This document shows, piece after piece, positions 7,938 through 15,094 of a stretch of DNA of 64,000 nucleotides. A program made the translations under genes and the position numbers. Positions within the stretch are counted from its first letter, which is position 1. Each line of letters opens with the position of its first letter. This stretch comes from Myxococcales bacterium. Lineage in GTDB: Bacteria; Myxococcota_A; Polyangia; Polyangiales; Polyangiaceae. The stretch lies in NCBI GenBank assembly GCA_016703425.1, contig JADJCA010000030.1, positions 317,399-381,398 of the forward strand. The letters run 5' to 3'. Under the pieces are notes generated by a model, which worked only from the letters and a program-made list of their open reading frames with translations, was not told the DNA's origin and did not search any database.

Positions 7938-7984
7938 TTCAACGACTGTTGAATTGATGTACCAACGCCCGGCAGTCCGGTCAA
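7938..7984 (-). promoter_or_regulatory. Promoter and perfect 6-4-6 operator of the zinc-type ArsR operon
   Basis: On the minus strand TTGACC (7979-7984), 17 bases, TACATC (7956-7961) form a sigma-70-like promoter. TTCAACGACTGTTGAA (7938-7953) is a perfect inverted repeat (TTCAAC/GTTGAA) placed between the -10 box and the ATG at 7937, where it would cover the transcription start. The transcript leader is very short. Confidence 0.6.
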
Positions 7985-8058
7985 CCCGCACACGCGCAAA
8001 GCCCGTGGCGGGCAGCGGCGGGCGTGCGCAAAGACCGTCCTCGTCAAGAATGTCGTTG

Positions 8059-8072
8059 CGGATATATATCCG
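8059..8072 (+). promoter_or_regulatory. 14-bp perfect palindrome, likely ArsR-type operator
   Basis: CGGATATATATCCG is perfectly self-complementary and ends 9 bases before the ATG at 8082 of an ArsR-family gene. Its AT core doubles as a plausible -10 region. The position suggests autorepression with a very short leader, as for the other ArsR genes in this window. Confidence 0.5.
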
Positions 8073-8081
8073 GCATGGAAT

Positions 8082-8444
8082 ATGTCGGCCATGCTAGCGA
8101 GGACACTGAGTGCGCTGGCGGAGCCGCACCGACTCCGGATGCTCGACGCCCTTCGCGAGGGGCCGCAACCCGTTGCGGTGCTCGGCGCCGCAGCCGGCCT
8201 CGCCCAGCCGCAGACTTCGAAACATCTTCGGGTGCTGCGGGAGGCGGGCCTCGTTGGGGTGAGGCCCGATGGGCAACGACGCCTCTACGCACTGCGAGCC
8301 ACCCCGCTGCGGGAGATCGACGAGTGGCTGCAGCGATACCGCAACGTGCTCGACGCCAACTACGCCCGACTCGATGAACTGCTCGCACGCGGCGACGACG
8401 ATTCGAGACCAAAGCGCCAGAAGAAGGAGGAGAGAGCCCGATGA
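8082..8444 (+). CDS. ArsR-family repressor of the SRPBCC-partner type
   Basis: 120 residues. ALAEPHRLRMLDALREGPQPV and LAQPQTSKHLRVLREAGLV form the winged-helix core, and the wing RPDGQRRLYALRATPLREIDEWL is typical of the SdpR-like subgroup that pairs with AHSA1/SRPBCC genes. No metal-binding Cys or His cluster is present, so it likely responds to something other than metal. The stop overlaps the next start as ATGA (8441-8444), giving translational coupling. It has a Lys/Arg-rich tail. Confidence 0.8.
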   Translation: MSAMLARTLSALAEPHRLRMLDALREGPQPVAVLGAAAGLAQPQTSKHLRVLREAGLVGVRPDGQRRLYALRATPLREIDEWLQRYRNVLDANYARLDELLARGDDDSRPKRQKKEERAR

Positions 8445-8908
8445 CATCGAAGCTGGAAGCCGAACTCGTAGGTGACACCCAACTCCGCGTGACGCGGCGC
8501 TTCGCCGCGGCCCCCGAGCGCCTGTTTCGCGCCCACTTCGAGCCCGCGCTCGTGAAGCAGTGGATGCTCGGCCCGCCCGGGTGGACCATGCCGGTCTGCG
8601 AGATCGCGCCCATCGTCGGGGCCTCGATCCACATGCGTTGGGAGAAGCGCGCTGGTGAGAGCTTCGGCATGCGCGGCACAGTGCTCGAGCTCGAGCCACC
8701 CCAGCGCAGCGTGCACACCGAACTCTTCGAGCTCCCGGGAGCGACCGAGAGTGTCGTGGAGACGCGATTCGTCGCAGAGGGTACCGGCACGCGCCTGGAG
8801 CTGCTGATCACCTACGCGTCGAAGGCAGCGCGCGACGCAGCCATGGGCTCGGGCATGACCAGCGGCATGGAGGCGTCGTACGCACGCATCGACCGATTGC
8901 CCACGTAA
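8441..8908 (+). CDS. SRPBCC/AHSA1-domain protein
   Basis: 155 residues. RVTRRFAAAPERLFRAHFEP, then KQWMLGPPGWTMPVCEI and WEKRAGESFGMRGTVLELEP, follow the usual order of an AHSA1-like START/SRPBCC fold, a cavity-forming domain that binds hydrophobic ligands. It is coupled to the ArsR gene upstream; such pairs usually form small stress operons of unknown ligand. A second ArsR-SRPBCC pair occurs at 23270-24122 on the other strand. No signal peptide or membrane helix. Confidence 0.8.
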   Translation: MTSKLEAELVGDTQLRVTRRFAAAPERLFRAHFEPALVKQWMLGPPGWTMPVCEIAPIVGASIHMRWEKRAGESFGMRGTVLELEPPQRSVHTELFELPGATESVVETRFVAEGTGTRLELLITYASKAARDAAMGSGMTSGMEASYARIDRLPT

Positions 8909-8938
8909 GCGCTGGGACCGAAAGCGCGCCAGCGAGCG

Positions 8939-9220
8939 TCAGCCACTCGGGTGCCGATGCTCGTGGCCCTTCTGGATCGCGACGCGGAGGTCGTCCTCGG
9001 TCACCTCGCCCACGGGCTTGTGGACCTTTACCTGTCGCGGCTCGCTCCCTGCACGCAAGAGCGCGACCACGGTCTCGATCGGCGGGCAGCCCGGCTCGGT
9101 GCAGGAGAGCTCGTTGACGACCACCGCATCGTCGTCGGCAGCGTCGAACAGCGTGCGCGCCGCCGCTTTGAGCGCGCGAATCGCAGCTGAGCGGCGCTCG
9201 TTGTTGCGCGGCCCAAACAC
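8939..9220 (-). CDS. Small protein with CxEPGCPP motif, last gene of a COG0523 operon
   Basis: 93 residues from a GTG that overlaps the WD40 gene's stop (TAGTG). The core is LSCTEPGCPPIETVVALL followed by PRQVKVHKPVGEVTEDDLRVAI. The Cys-xxx-Gly-Cys-Pro-Pro motif could bind metal or form a disulfide, and the C-terminus adds HEHRH. I recognise the pattern as a small conserved partner of CobW/COG0523 GTPases but know of no assigned function. By position it belongs to a zinc-limitation operon with the G3E GTPase and the WD40 protein. Confidence 0.6.
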   Translation of the reverse strand: MFGPRNNERRSAAIRALKAAARTLFDAADDDAVVVNELSCTEPGCPPIETVVALLRAGSEPRQVKVHKPVGEVTEDDLRVAIQKGHEHRHPSG

Positions 9221-10260
9221 TAGTTCACCTCCCAGAAGCAGAGACGGCCGCTCGCGTCTCCACCGAGCAGGCCGCCGTGCTCCGGGTGCCAGGACAGCGC
9301 CGTCACTTCATCCTCCAAAAACGCGTAGCGCACTGGCTGGGTTCCGCGCCGCGGCTCCCACAACAAGATGGAAGTGTCCTGCGCGCCGCTGGCGAGCACG
9401 CCCTTGCTGGGGCTGAACGCGAGCCTCGTACAAACGGCCTTGTGCGAAACGAGCTGAATCGGTCGAGTGCCTTCGGGGCCCTTCCCACGAAAGTCCCAGA
9501 CCGTCACGGTCGCGTCGCCCGAGGTTGCGAGGAGCTTTGACTCGCTGTCCCAGGCGAGGGCCTTCGGCTTGAAGGGGTATCCGTTCATCTCCGAGTCCTG
9601 CCCCGTTGCAAGGCGCCAGAAGTGAACCGAGCTGTCTTGGCTCCCGCAGGCGATGACCTTGGCATCGGGGCTCCAAGCGAGGGAGATGAGCGAGCCCTTC
9701 CACTCGAACCGCCGCGCCTTTGCGCCGGCCACGAAGGGCCAGATGTGCACCCCCCCGTAGCAGGTCGTCGCGAGGGCCGTGCCGTCGGCGCGCCAGGCTA
9801 GATTGCTAACGGTGCTCGGCAGCGGCTCCGTCTCGACAATCGGCGCGCCCTCCGAGTCCCAGACGCGGACCTTCCGGCCAGCGCCCGTGGCGATGCGTCC
9901 GCCGGCGGGTGCCCACGCCACATGTTCAACCCATTGAGCACCGCCGCCTGGCAACTCGCGGACTAGCGCGCCCGTGGCGCTCCAGACCTTGGCGTTGGGC
10001 TCCTGCCCACAGGTCGCGAACCGGCCTCCGTCCGGCGAGACGCTCACGCCGAAGACACCGCCCTCGTGCGCGCGCTGTCGAAAGAGCTCGCGTCCCGTCG
10101 CCACGTCGAGGCCAAGGACGTGACCATCACCCGCACCGACGACGCAGAGACGCCCATCCCTCGAGACCTCGGCGGCCACCACGTAGTCGCCGGCGTCGCA
10201 TGTCCAGCGCGGCACGAGCTCCGTTTTCCCGCGCGCCACGTCCACGGTCACGCGAGGCAT
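9220..10260 (-). CDS. WD40-repeat protein of the zinc-responsive operon
   Basis: 346 residues, about seven WD40 blades: repeating units such as VFGVSVSPDGGRFATCG...KVWS, VEHVAWAPAGGRIATG...RVWD, ISLAWSPDAKVIACGSQDSSVHFW and TRLAFSPSKGVLASGAQDTSILLW. No enzyme domain or signal peptide, so it is probably a cytoplasmic scaffold. Its first 13 bases overlap the end of the upstream COG0523 GTPase gene and its stop overlaps the 93-residue gene, so all three are translated together. A role as a platform for metal transfer is only inferred from context. Confidence 0.75.
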   Translation of the reverse strand: MPRVTVDVARGKTELVPRWTCDAGDYVVAAEVSRDGRLCVVGAGDGHVLGLDVATGRELFRQRAHEGGVFGVSVSPDGGRFATCGQEPNAKVWSATGALVRELPGGGAQWVEHVAWAPAGGRIATGAGRKVRVWDSEGAPIVETEPLPSTVSNLAWRADGTALATTCYGGVHIWPFVAGAKARRFEWKGSLISLAWSPDAKVIACGSQDSSVHFWRLATGQDSEMNGYPFKPKALAWDSESKLLATSGDATVTVWDFRGKGPEGTRPIQLVSHKAVCTRLAFSPSKGVLASGAQDTSILLWEPRRGTQPVRYAFLEDEVTALSWHPEHGGLLGGDASGRLCFWEVN

Positions 10261-11588
10261 CGTTCGAACCCTCGCGTGAGCGCCTCGCGGTCAAGCTTTC
10301 GCCCGATGAAGACGAGATCGCTGGCGCGCCGCGAAGAGCCCCAAGGCCGATCCTCGCGTCCGTCAAAGAGCATGTGGACGCCCTGAAACACGAACCGGTT
10401 GGCCGAGCCCTTGATGTTGAGGATGCCCTTCATGCGAAAGATGTCGGCGCCCTTGTCGCGCAACAACTGCGACACCCACTTGTTGAGGCGCTCGCCGTCG
10501 ATCTCACCGTCGAGGTGGACCCCCACGGAGGTCACCTGGTCGTCGTGAGTGTGCCCGGCGGCGAACTCGTGCTCACTGCTGGGCTGGATCGAGCCGACGC
10601 CGCGACGCACCGCCAGCCCGAACTCCGACGGCAGGTGCTGCGTGTAGAGGCCCACGCGCCCCCCCCGTGGCGCGCGAAGCTCGAACCGCTTAGCGCCGGC
10701 AGAATCAAGCTTCAGCCTCGCTGGCGCGGCCGCCCCGACCTCGATCCGGCCACCGGGCGCCGCGGCGACCGCTGGCTCCGACCAGACGCGCACGGCTCGT
10801 TCCGCCTCAGTGCGCGTCCCCGCCGGCTCGCCGTTCTCCAGGTAGGTCACGACCAAGTCCATGCTGGGATCGGGACCGTCCTCCAGCACGAGCTCGTATG
10901 CGCCCTCCTCGACCTCAAAGGTGCCGGCCCACTCGAAGGGATACTCCGGCTCCAGGAACGTCGGCTTGGCGGCCACGGCGCGATCGAGGTCGAAGCCGCC
11001 GACGTCGAGGACCGCAGGGATCGGCACGTCAGCGTTTCGGGCCCGCAGCACCTTCGCCATCGAATTCATGCTCGTCACCCGCCGCTCGAGTTGCTCGAGC
11101 TCGCGTTCGCTCACCAGATCGGTCTTGTTGAGAACGAGCACGTCGGCGAAGGCGATCTGCTCCTTGCACTCGTTCGAGTCTTCCAAGTGCAAGTGCACGT
11201 GCTTGGCGTCGACGAGCGTGACGATCCCATCGAGCGAGAAGAGGTCGCGAAGCTCGTCGTCGACGAAAAAGGTCTGCGCGACGGGGCCCGGGTCCGCCAT
11301 GCCCGTCGTCTCGACCAAGATGTGGTCAAACTTGTCGCGGCGCTTCATGAGGTTGCCGAGGATGCGAATGAGATCTCCGCGAACGGTGCAGCAGATGCAG
11401 CCGTTGTTCATCTCGAAGACCTCCTCATCGGCGTTGATGACGAGTGCCTGGTCGATGCCGATTTCGCCGAACTCGTTTTCGATGACGGCGATCCGCTTGC
11501 CATGGTTCTCCGTGAGGATGCGGTTGAGCAGGGTGGTCTTCCCAGAGCCGAGAAAGCCGGTGAGCACGGTGACGGGAATCTTCTTCAT
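10248..11588 (-). CDS. COG0523 (G3E/CobW-like) GTPase, putative zinc metallochaperone, paralog 1
   Basis: 446 residues. P-loop GFLGSGKTT at 11-19, switch region GEIGIDQALV, the metal-binding GCICC motif at Cys64/66/67 and the guanine-specificity motif NKTD. The C-terminal CobW_C region includes a His-containing stretch (EHEFAAGHTHDDQ) and an insert of ~90 residues absent from the two paralogs at 13828 and 17087, from which it is clearly divergent. COG0523 proteins couple GTP hydrolysis to delivery of Zn(II) or other metals to client enzymes. A Zur-box-like repeat lies 38 bases upstream of the ATG. Confidence 0.88.
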   Translation of the reverse strand: MKKIPVTVLTGFLGSGKTTLLNRILTENHGKRIAVIENEFGEIGIDQALVINADEEVFEMNNGCICCTVRGDLIRILGNLMKRRDKFDHILVETTGMADPGPVAQTFFVDDELRDLFSLDGIVTLVDAKHVHLHLEDSNECKEQIAFADVLVLNKTDLVSERELEQLERRVTSMNSMAKVLRARNADVPIPAVLDVGGFDLDRAVAAKPTFLEPEYPFEWAGTFEVEEGAYELVLEDGPDPSMDLVVTYLENGEPAGTRTEAERAVRVWSEPAVAAAPGGRIEVGAAAPARLKLDSAGAKRFELRAPRGGRVGLYTQHLPSEFGLAVRRGVGSIQPSSEHEFAAGHTHDDQVTSVGVHLDGEIDGERLNKWVSQLLRDKGADIFRMKGILNIKGSANRFVFQGVHMLFDGREDRPWGSSRRASDLVFIGRKLDREALTRGFERCLA

Positions 11589-11626
11589 CTTGAGACCTCG
11601 TGAGCCAGACCTTCGTGGTTGCTACA

Positions 11627-11641
11627 TGCAATACAGATGCA
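11627..11641 (-). promoter_or_regulatory. Zur-box-like operator 1 (G3E-WD40 operon)
   Basis: TGCAATACAGATGCA, within the 17-bp palindrome-like ATGCA...TGCAT (11626-11642). It fits TGCAAY-NNN-RTTGCA seen in four other places in this island with one mismatch. On the minus strand a TTGATT (11644-11649) upstream and TGTAGC downstream could be -35 and -10, which would put the repeat between them. Confidence 0.55.
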
Positions 11642-11667
11642 TCAATCAAGGCGCACGGCCGGGCCGA

Positions 11668-12294
11668 TTAACCTGCCCCCGCAGAGACCGCCGCGCGCAC
11701 CAACATCGCGAGGCCCAAGCCGATGCTCAGCATCGCCGCGAGAACGGTGATGGCGCTTCGCAGCGGCCCCTCGCGCCGCATTGTCCAATTAATCGGTCGC
11801 GACATCAGCACAGTGAGCGTGACCATCCCGATGACGGTCCCGAGCGCCACCAAACCGAGGTAGGCGACGGCGAGCAGGCGGGAGCCGATCGTGGTGGCGG
11901 CGAGCAGCGCGATCCCGGCCGAGCCCGCGAGCCCGTGAACCAGACCGATAAACAGCGGTCGCGCAGAGGCCCCAGTGACCGCCGACTCGCGGACTTCCGC
12001 CCGATGGCCGCGCGCGAAGTGCCACGCGCCGAAGCCGATGAGCATCAGCGCCACAAGGAGTTCGCCCCCGCGTTCGAGGGATTCGGGGATGCGCACGTCG
12101 GCGAGGACGATTAGGAACCCCAGCGCGAGAAACGCGACGGTGTGCCCGGCGCCCCAGAGCGCCGCGATGCGGGCGGCCTTCCACACACCTGGCTCTCGCT
12201 GAACGAGCGCCGACACGACGACTACGTGATCCGCGTCGGTCGCGTGGCGAAGCCCCAGCCCGATTCCGAGGAGCAGCACCGAGAGGCCGGTCAT
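11668..12294 (-). CDS. NiCoT-like metal permease (HoxN/NixA family)
   Basis: 208 residues with about six membrane helices. The signature GLRHATDADHVVVVSALVQRE corresponds to the conserved His-rich helix (RHAxDADHI) of nickel/cobalt transporters, and WGAGHTVAFLALGF and GLVHGLAGSAGIALL carry the other conserved His. It is shorter than classical NixA (about 330) and closer to the compact UreH/HupE-like forms. It follows the DUF1826 gene by 76 bases, probably in the same transcript from the operator at 13115. In a zinc regulon the substrate could be Zn rather than Ni or Co. Confidence 0.65.
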   Translation of the reverse strand: MTGLSVLLLGIGLGLRHATDADHVVVVSALVQREPGVWKAARIAALWGAGHTVAFLALGFLIVLADVRIPESLERGGELLVALMLIGFGAWHFARGHRAEVRESAVTGASARPLFIGLVHGLAGSAGIALLAATTIGSRLLAVAYLGLVALGTVIGMVTLTVLMSRPINWTMRREGPLRSAITVLAAMLSIGLGLAMLVRAAVSAGAG

Positions 12295-12370
12295 GGATTC
12301 TCAAGACGCGGTAGACGAGACCGAACGCCGGCCCGCCTTGGCGCGCACGCCAACTGGCAAAGAAGAGCAC

Positions 12371-13027
12371 TCAAGAGTCGCCTACCGTGCTCGCGATCAA
12401 CACGACACGAACTCGACCAGTGCCCTCGATTGGCGGCGAGCGGTGAACGGCTCCGCGATGGGTCGCGTGGCGACCGCCTTTCATCATGAGCACGTCGCCG
12501 GGGACAGCATGACGGATCGCCGACGCGTCACGCACGATCTCCTTGTTCGCATCGCAGGGACAGTCCGGAGGGTGGTCGAGCGCCTCGCGGCGTACCGCCT
12601 CATCGGGGACCCATTCCGTACCGGGCCCCACGTATGTCGTCACAAGGCGGTACTGGACGTAGTCGACGTGGAACTTTCGGCACTGATCCGTTCGAACCGC
12701 ACCGAACGAGACGCGCAGGCGGCGAGCGTCAGCGACGTGCGCAAACCGAGCGAGGAGGGTGGCGATGTCCGTCGTCAACCACGTGCGCGCCTGCGCGCCT
12801 AGGCCGCGAGTGGCACCCGAGAGCTCGTAGTTCGGCATGCACAGAATCTCGTCGAACTGCGCGGGAAAGTGCTTCGCCCACTCGACGAGTTGCTCGTCGA
12901 GGCCTGGTGGCAGCTCTCGGTGCCACGACACGAGGCTTACCTCGTCACGCGCGAGTCGCTTGCATGCCTCCGACTCCGCGTCGGGTCGCCGGGGGCTCGA
13001 GACGTTGCCAACTTCCGTGCTCTGCAT
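12371..13027 (-). CDS. DUF1826 protein, paralog 1
   Basis: 218 residues from ATG 13025-13027 (a TTG at 13054 is less likely; GGAG precedes the ATG). The family hallmark is RVSFGAVRTDQCRKFHVDYV followed by YRLVTTYVGPGTEWV, and GDVLMMKGG...GAVHRSPP near the end. The His/Asp pattern looks like a metal-binding beta-barrel (cupin-like), but function is unknown. DUF1826 genes are repeatedly found beside COG0523 GTPases and Zur sites. The paralog at 18319 shares the layout (CPRFHVDKLTVRVV, GRGAVHRSPS) but is strongly diverged. Confidence 0.75.
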   Translation of the reverse strand: MQSTEVGNVSSPRRPDAESEACKRLARDEVSLVSWHRELPPGLDEQLVEWAKHFPAQFDEILCMPNYELSGATRGLGAQARTWLTTDIATLLARFAHVADARRLRVSFGAVRTDQCRKFHVDYVQYRLVTTYVGPGTEWVPDEAVRREALDHPPDCPCDANKEIVRDASAIRHAVPGDVLMMKGGRHATHRGAVHRSPPIEGTGRVRVVLIASTVGDS

Positions 13028-13114
13028 ACGCGCTCCGAGAAGACAGAGAGCCAAGGTGTCACGTCATCACTAGCGAAGTAACCAGAACTAGCTGTATCGC
13101 ATTGCGGATCGGTG

Positions 13115-13129
13115 TGCAATCGAGTTGCA
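13115..13129 (-). promoter_or_regulatory. Zur-box-like operator 2 (DUF1826-NiCoT operon)
   Basis: TGCAATCGAGTTGCA, inverted repeat TGCAA/TTGCA with a 5-base centre, 88 bases upstream of the DUF1826 start at 13027. It matches the 15-bp consensus of this island exactly. The rest of the gap (13130-13254) shows no gene. Confidence 0.6.
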
Positions 13130-13254
13130 TGTGAGGCTGAGGCATTTGCGTCGCTCGGTGGTGCCCATCACAGACCTCGCCGGCCCCTCGGGTCAGCTCG
13201 GGCGGACTCCGGACCGCGCGCGTCGGCGCGCCCGCGGCCCGCGTCGAGGTGAAT

Positions 13255-13701
13255 CTAGGCGGCGGAATGCGCCAGCGACGCTTGCTGCCGACGCAGACGG
13301 AAGTGTTCGGTAAGCCCACCCGCGAGCAACAGGAGAACGCCGGTCCACTCGATGGCGTGGAGGTCTCCCGCGAAGTGCCCGGTGGCGACGAGCGCCGACC
13401 CCGTTAGTGCGATGCCGATCGGCCAGGCGCGCCGCGTGCGCCAGGAACGCCAAGCGCTCAACCCGATGGAGGCGCTGATGGCGACGACGAGGAGCACGTG
13501 ATGGTGGAACTCGCTCAACCCGAAGCCCACGCCGAGCACGGAGAACAGCTTCGCGTACGTGGACAGGCAAGCGGGGCAAACAGCGCAAGCGAGTACGGGC
13601 AGGATGGCAGACCACAGGCTGGCGGTTGGCGCCGCCACCTTCGGTGCTCGATGGGCAGCGCACTCGCATGCATGGTGGTGGGCGTGAACCTTGAGTCGCA
13701 T
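13255..13701 (-). CDS. MerC-like membrane protein with His/Cys N-terminus
   Basis: 148 residues from ATG 13701 (the frame continues upstream, but only through the operator region). The N-terminus MRLKVHAHHHACECAAH is a probable metal-binding segment. Four membrane helices follow, and the first contains CAVCPAC, resembling the Cys pairs of MerC mercury-transport proteins. MerC-like genes also occur in zinc-starvation regulons, where they may move Zn. It is divergent from the COG0523 GTPase at 13828 with two Zur-box-like repeats between. Family assignment is tentative. Confidence 0.5.
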   Translation of the reverse strand: MRLKVHAHHHACECAAHRAPKVAAPTASLWSAILPVLACAVCPACLSTYAKLFSVLGVGFGLSEFHHHVLLVVAISASIGLSAWRSWRTRRAWPIGIALTGSALVATGHFAGDLHAIEWTGVLLLLAGGLTEHFRLRRQQASLAHSAA

Positions 13702-13733
13702 GAGGGGTGACCGTAGCCGCCGCCGAGGCTTTA

Positions 13734-13748
13734 CGCAACGCGATTGCA
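13734..13748 (-). promoter_or_regulatory. Zur-box-like operator 3 (MerC-like gene)
   Basis: CGCAACGCGATTGCA fits TGCAAY-NNN-RTTGCA with one difference at the first base. It lies 33 bases upstream of the MerC-like start and 80 bases before the divergent GTPase start, so it most likely serves the leftward promoter. Confidence 0.55.
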
Positions 13749-13792
13749 TATGCGGCGCCATGCGCGCGCCCGGTATGCCTGGCAACAGGCGC

Positions 13793-13821
13793 TTGACGTG
13801 GCTGCAACCGCGTTGCATGTA
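13793..13821 (+). promoter_or_regulatory. Promoter with Zur-box-like operator 4 (G3E-FAD-zur operon)
   Basis: TTGACG at 13793-13798 could be a -35 box. TGCAACCGCGTTGCA (13803-13817) is a perfect 6-3-6 inverted repeat just downstream, where a -10 element (CATGTA or TGTAGC) would follow. The gene starts at 13828, so a bound repressor would block RNA polymerase. zur is the third gene of this transcript, so autoregulation follows. Confidence 0.6.
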
Positions 13822-13827
13822 GCGGCG

Positions 13828-15051
13828 ATGCGTTCTCCCGCCCGCAAGTTGCCCGTCACGGTCCTGTCGGGATTCCTCGGTGCCGGCAAGACGACGCTCC
13901 TCAATCACGTTCTCGCTAACCGCGAGAACCGCAAGGTCGCGGTCATCGTGAACGACATGAGCGAGGTCAACGTCGACGCTCAGCTCATCAAGACAGGCAG
14001 CGCCTCGCTTTCGCGCGTCGATGAGAAGCTTGTAGAGATGCAGAACGGGTGCATCTGCTGCACGCTCCGCGAGGACTTGCTCGTCGAGGTCGGGAAGCTG
14101 GCCGCAGAAGGGCGGTTCGACTACTTGCTGGTGGAGTCCACGGGGATCTCGGAGCCCCTGCCGGTGGCCGAGACCTTCACGTTCGAGGACGAGTCGGGGA
14201 GAAGCCTCTCGGAGGTGGCTCGGCTGGACACGATGGTCACGGTGGTCGATGCGAAGAACTTCCTCGCTGACTGGCAGAGCGAGGACGATCTCCGTGCGCG
14301 AAAGATCGCGCTGGGTGACGACGACGAGCGCTCCGTTGCGGACCTCCTGGTCGAGCAGATCGAGTTCGCGAACGTGCTCGTAGTCTCAAAGCTTGATCTC
14401 GTGTCGCCCGTGGCGGCCGAGCGCTTGGAGGGCATGTTGCGTCACCTCAACCCCGATGCTCACGTCGTTCACGCCGACCGGGGGAAGGTGCCGCTCGATG
14501 CGGTGCTCGGCACCGGCCTCTTCGACTTCGAGAAGGCGGCGCAAGCCCCGGGTTGGATGAAGGAGCTGCGAGGCGAGCACGTGCCCGAGACGGTCGAGTA
14601 TGGCATCGCTAGCTTCGCCTATCGGGCGCGCACCCCGTTCCATCCCGAGCGCTTCTGGGCGCTCCTTCAGGATCCGAGCACTTGGCATGGCGTCCTCCGG
14701 TCGAAGGGATTCTTCTGGCTGGCATCGCGGATGGACGTAACGGGGCTTTGGTCGCAGGCGGGCGGCTCAGCAACTTGCGAGGCCGCGGGCATGTGGTACG
14801 CGGCGTTGCCCAAGAGCGAGTGGCCCGACGACGACGATGGCCGCGCTCAGATCCGAAGCGACTGGCAAGAGCCGTGGGGAGACCGCAGGCAGGAGCTCGT
14901 CTTCATCGGTGTCGAGCTCGACGAGGCCGCGTTGCGCGCCAAGCTCGATGCCGCGCTGTTGACGAAGAAGGAGCTCGCTCTGGGACCAGAGGGCTGGCGC
15001 GCGCTGCGCGATCCGTTTCCCGAGTGGTCCGACGACGGGGTTGCAGCGTGA
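13828..15051 (+). CDS. COG0523 (G3E) GTPase, putative zinc metallochaperone, paralog 2
   Basis: 407 residues from ATG 13828; an upstream in-frame start at 13744 would read through both operators. P-loop GFLGAGKTT at 15-23, the GCICC motif at Cys75/77/78, and VSKLDL as the guanine motif. Blocks such as VIVNDMSEVNVDAQLI, RSKGFFWLASR and GDRRQELVFIG place it in the ZigA/YciC-like subgroup that helps deliver zinc under starvation. It is about 60 percent identical by eye to paralog 3 (17087) and distinct from paralog 1. It begins the operon continuing into the FAD enzyme and zur. Confidence 0.88.
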   Translation: MRSPARKLPVTVLSGFLGAGKTTLLNHVLANRENRKVAVIVNDMSEVNVDAQLIKTGSASLSRVDEKLVEMQNGCICCTLREDLLVEVGKLAAEGRFDYLLVESTGISEPLPVAETFTFEDESGRSLSEVARLDTMVTVVDAKNFLADWQSEDDLRARKIALGDDDERSVADLLVEQIEFANVLVVSKLDLVSPVAAERLEGMLRHLNPDAHVVHADRGKVPLDAVLGTGLFDFEKAAQAPGWMKELRGEHVPETVEYGIASFAYRARTPFHPERFWALLQDPSTWHGVLRSKGFFWLASRMDVTGLWSQAGGSATCEAAGMWYAALPKSEWPDDDDGRAQIRSDWQEPWGDRRQELVFIGVELDEAALRAKLDAALLTKKELALGPEGWRALRDPFPEWSDDGVAA

Positions 15052-15094
15052 CCGTCCGCCGCGACGCCGGCCGTGATCCTGGGGAGGCGCGCCG

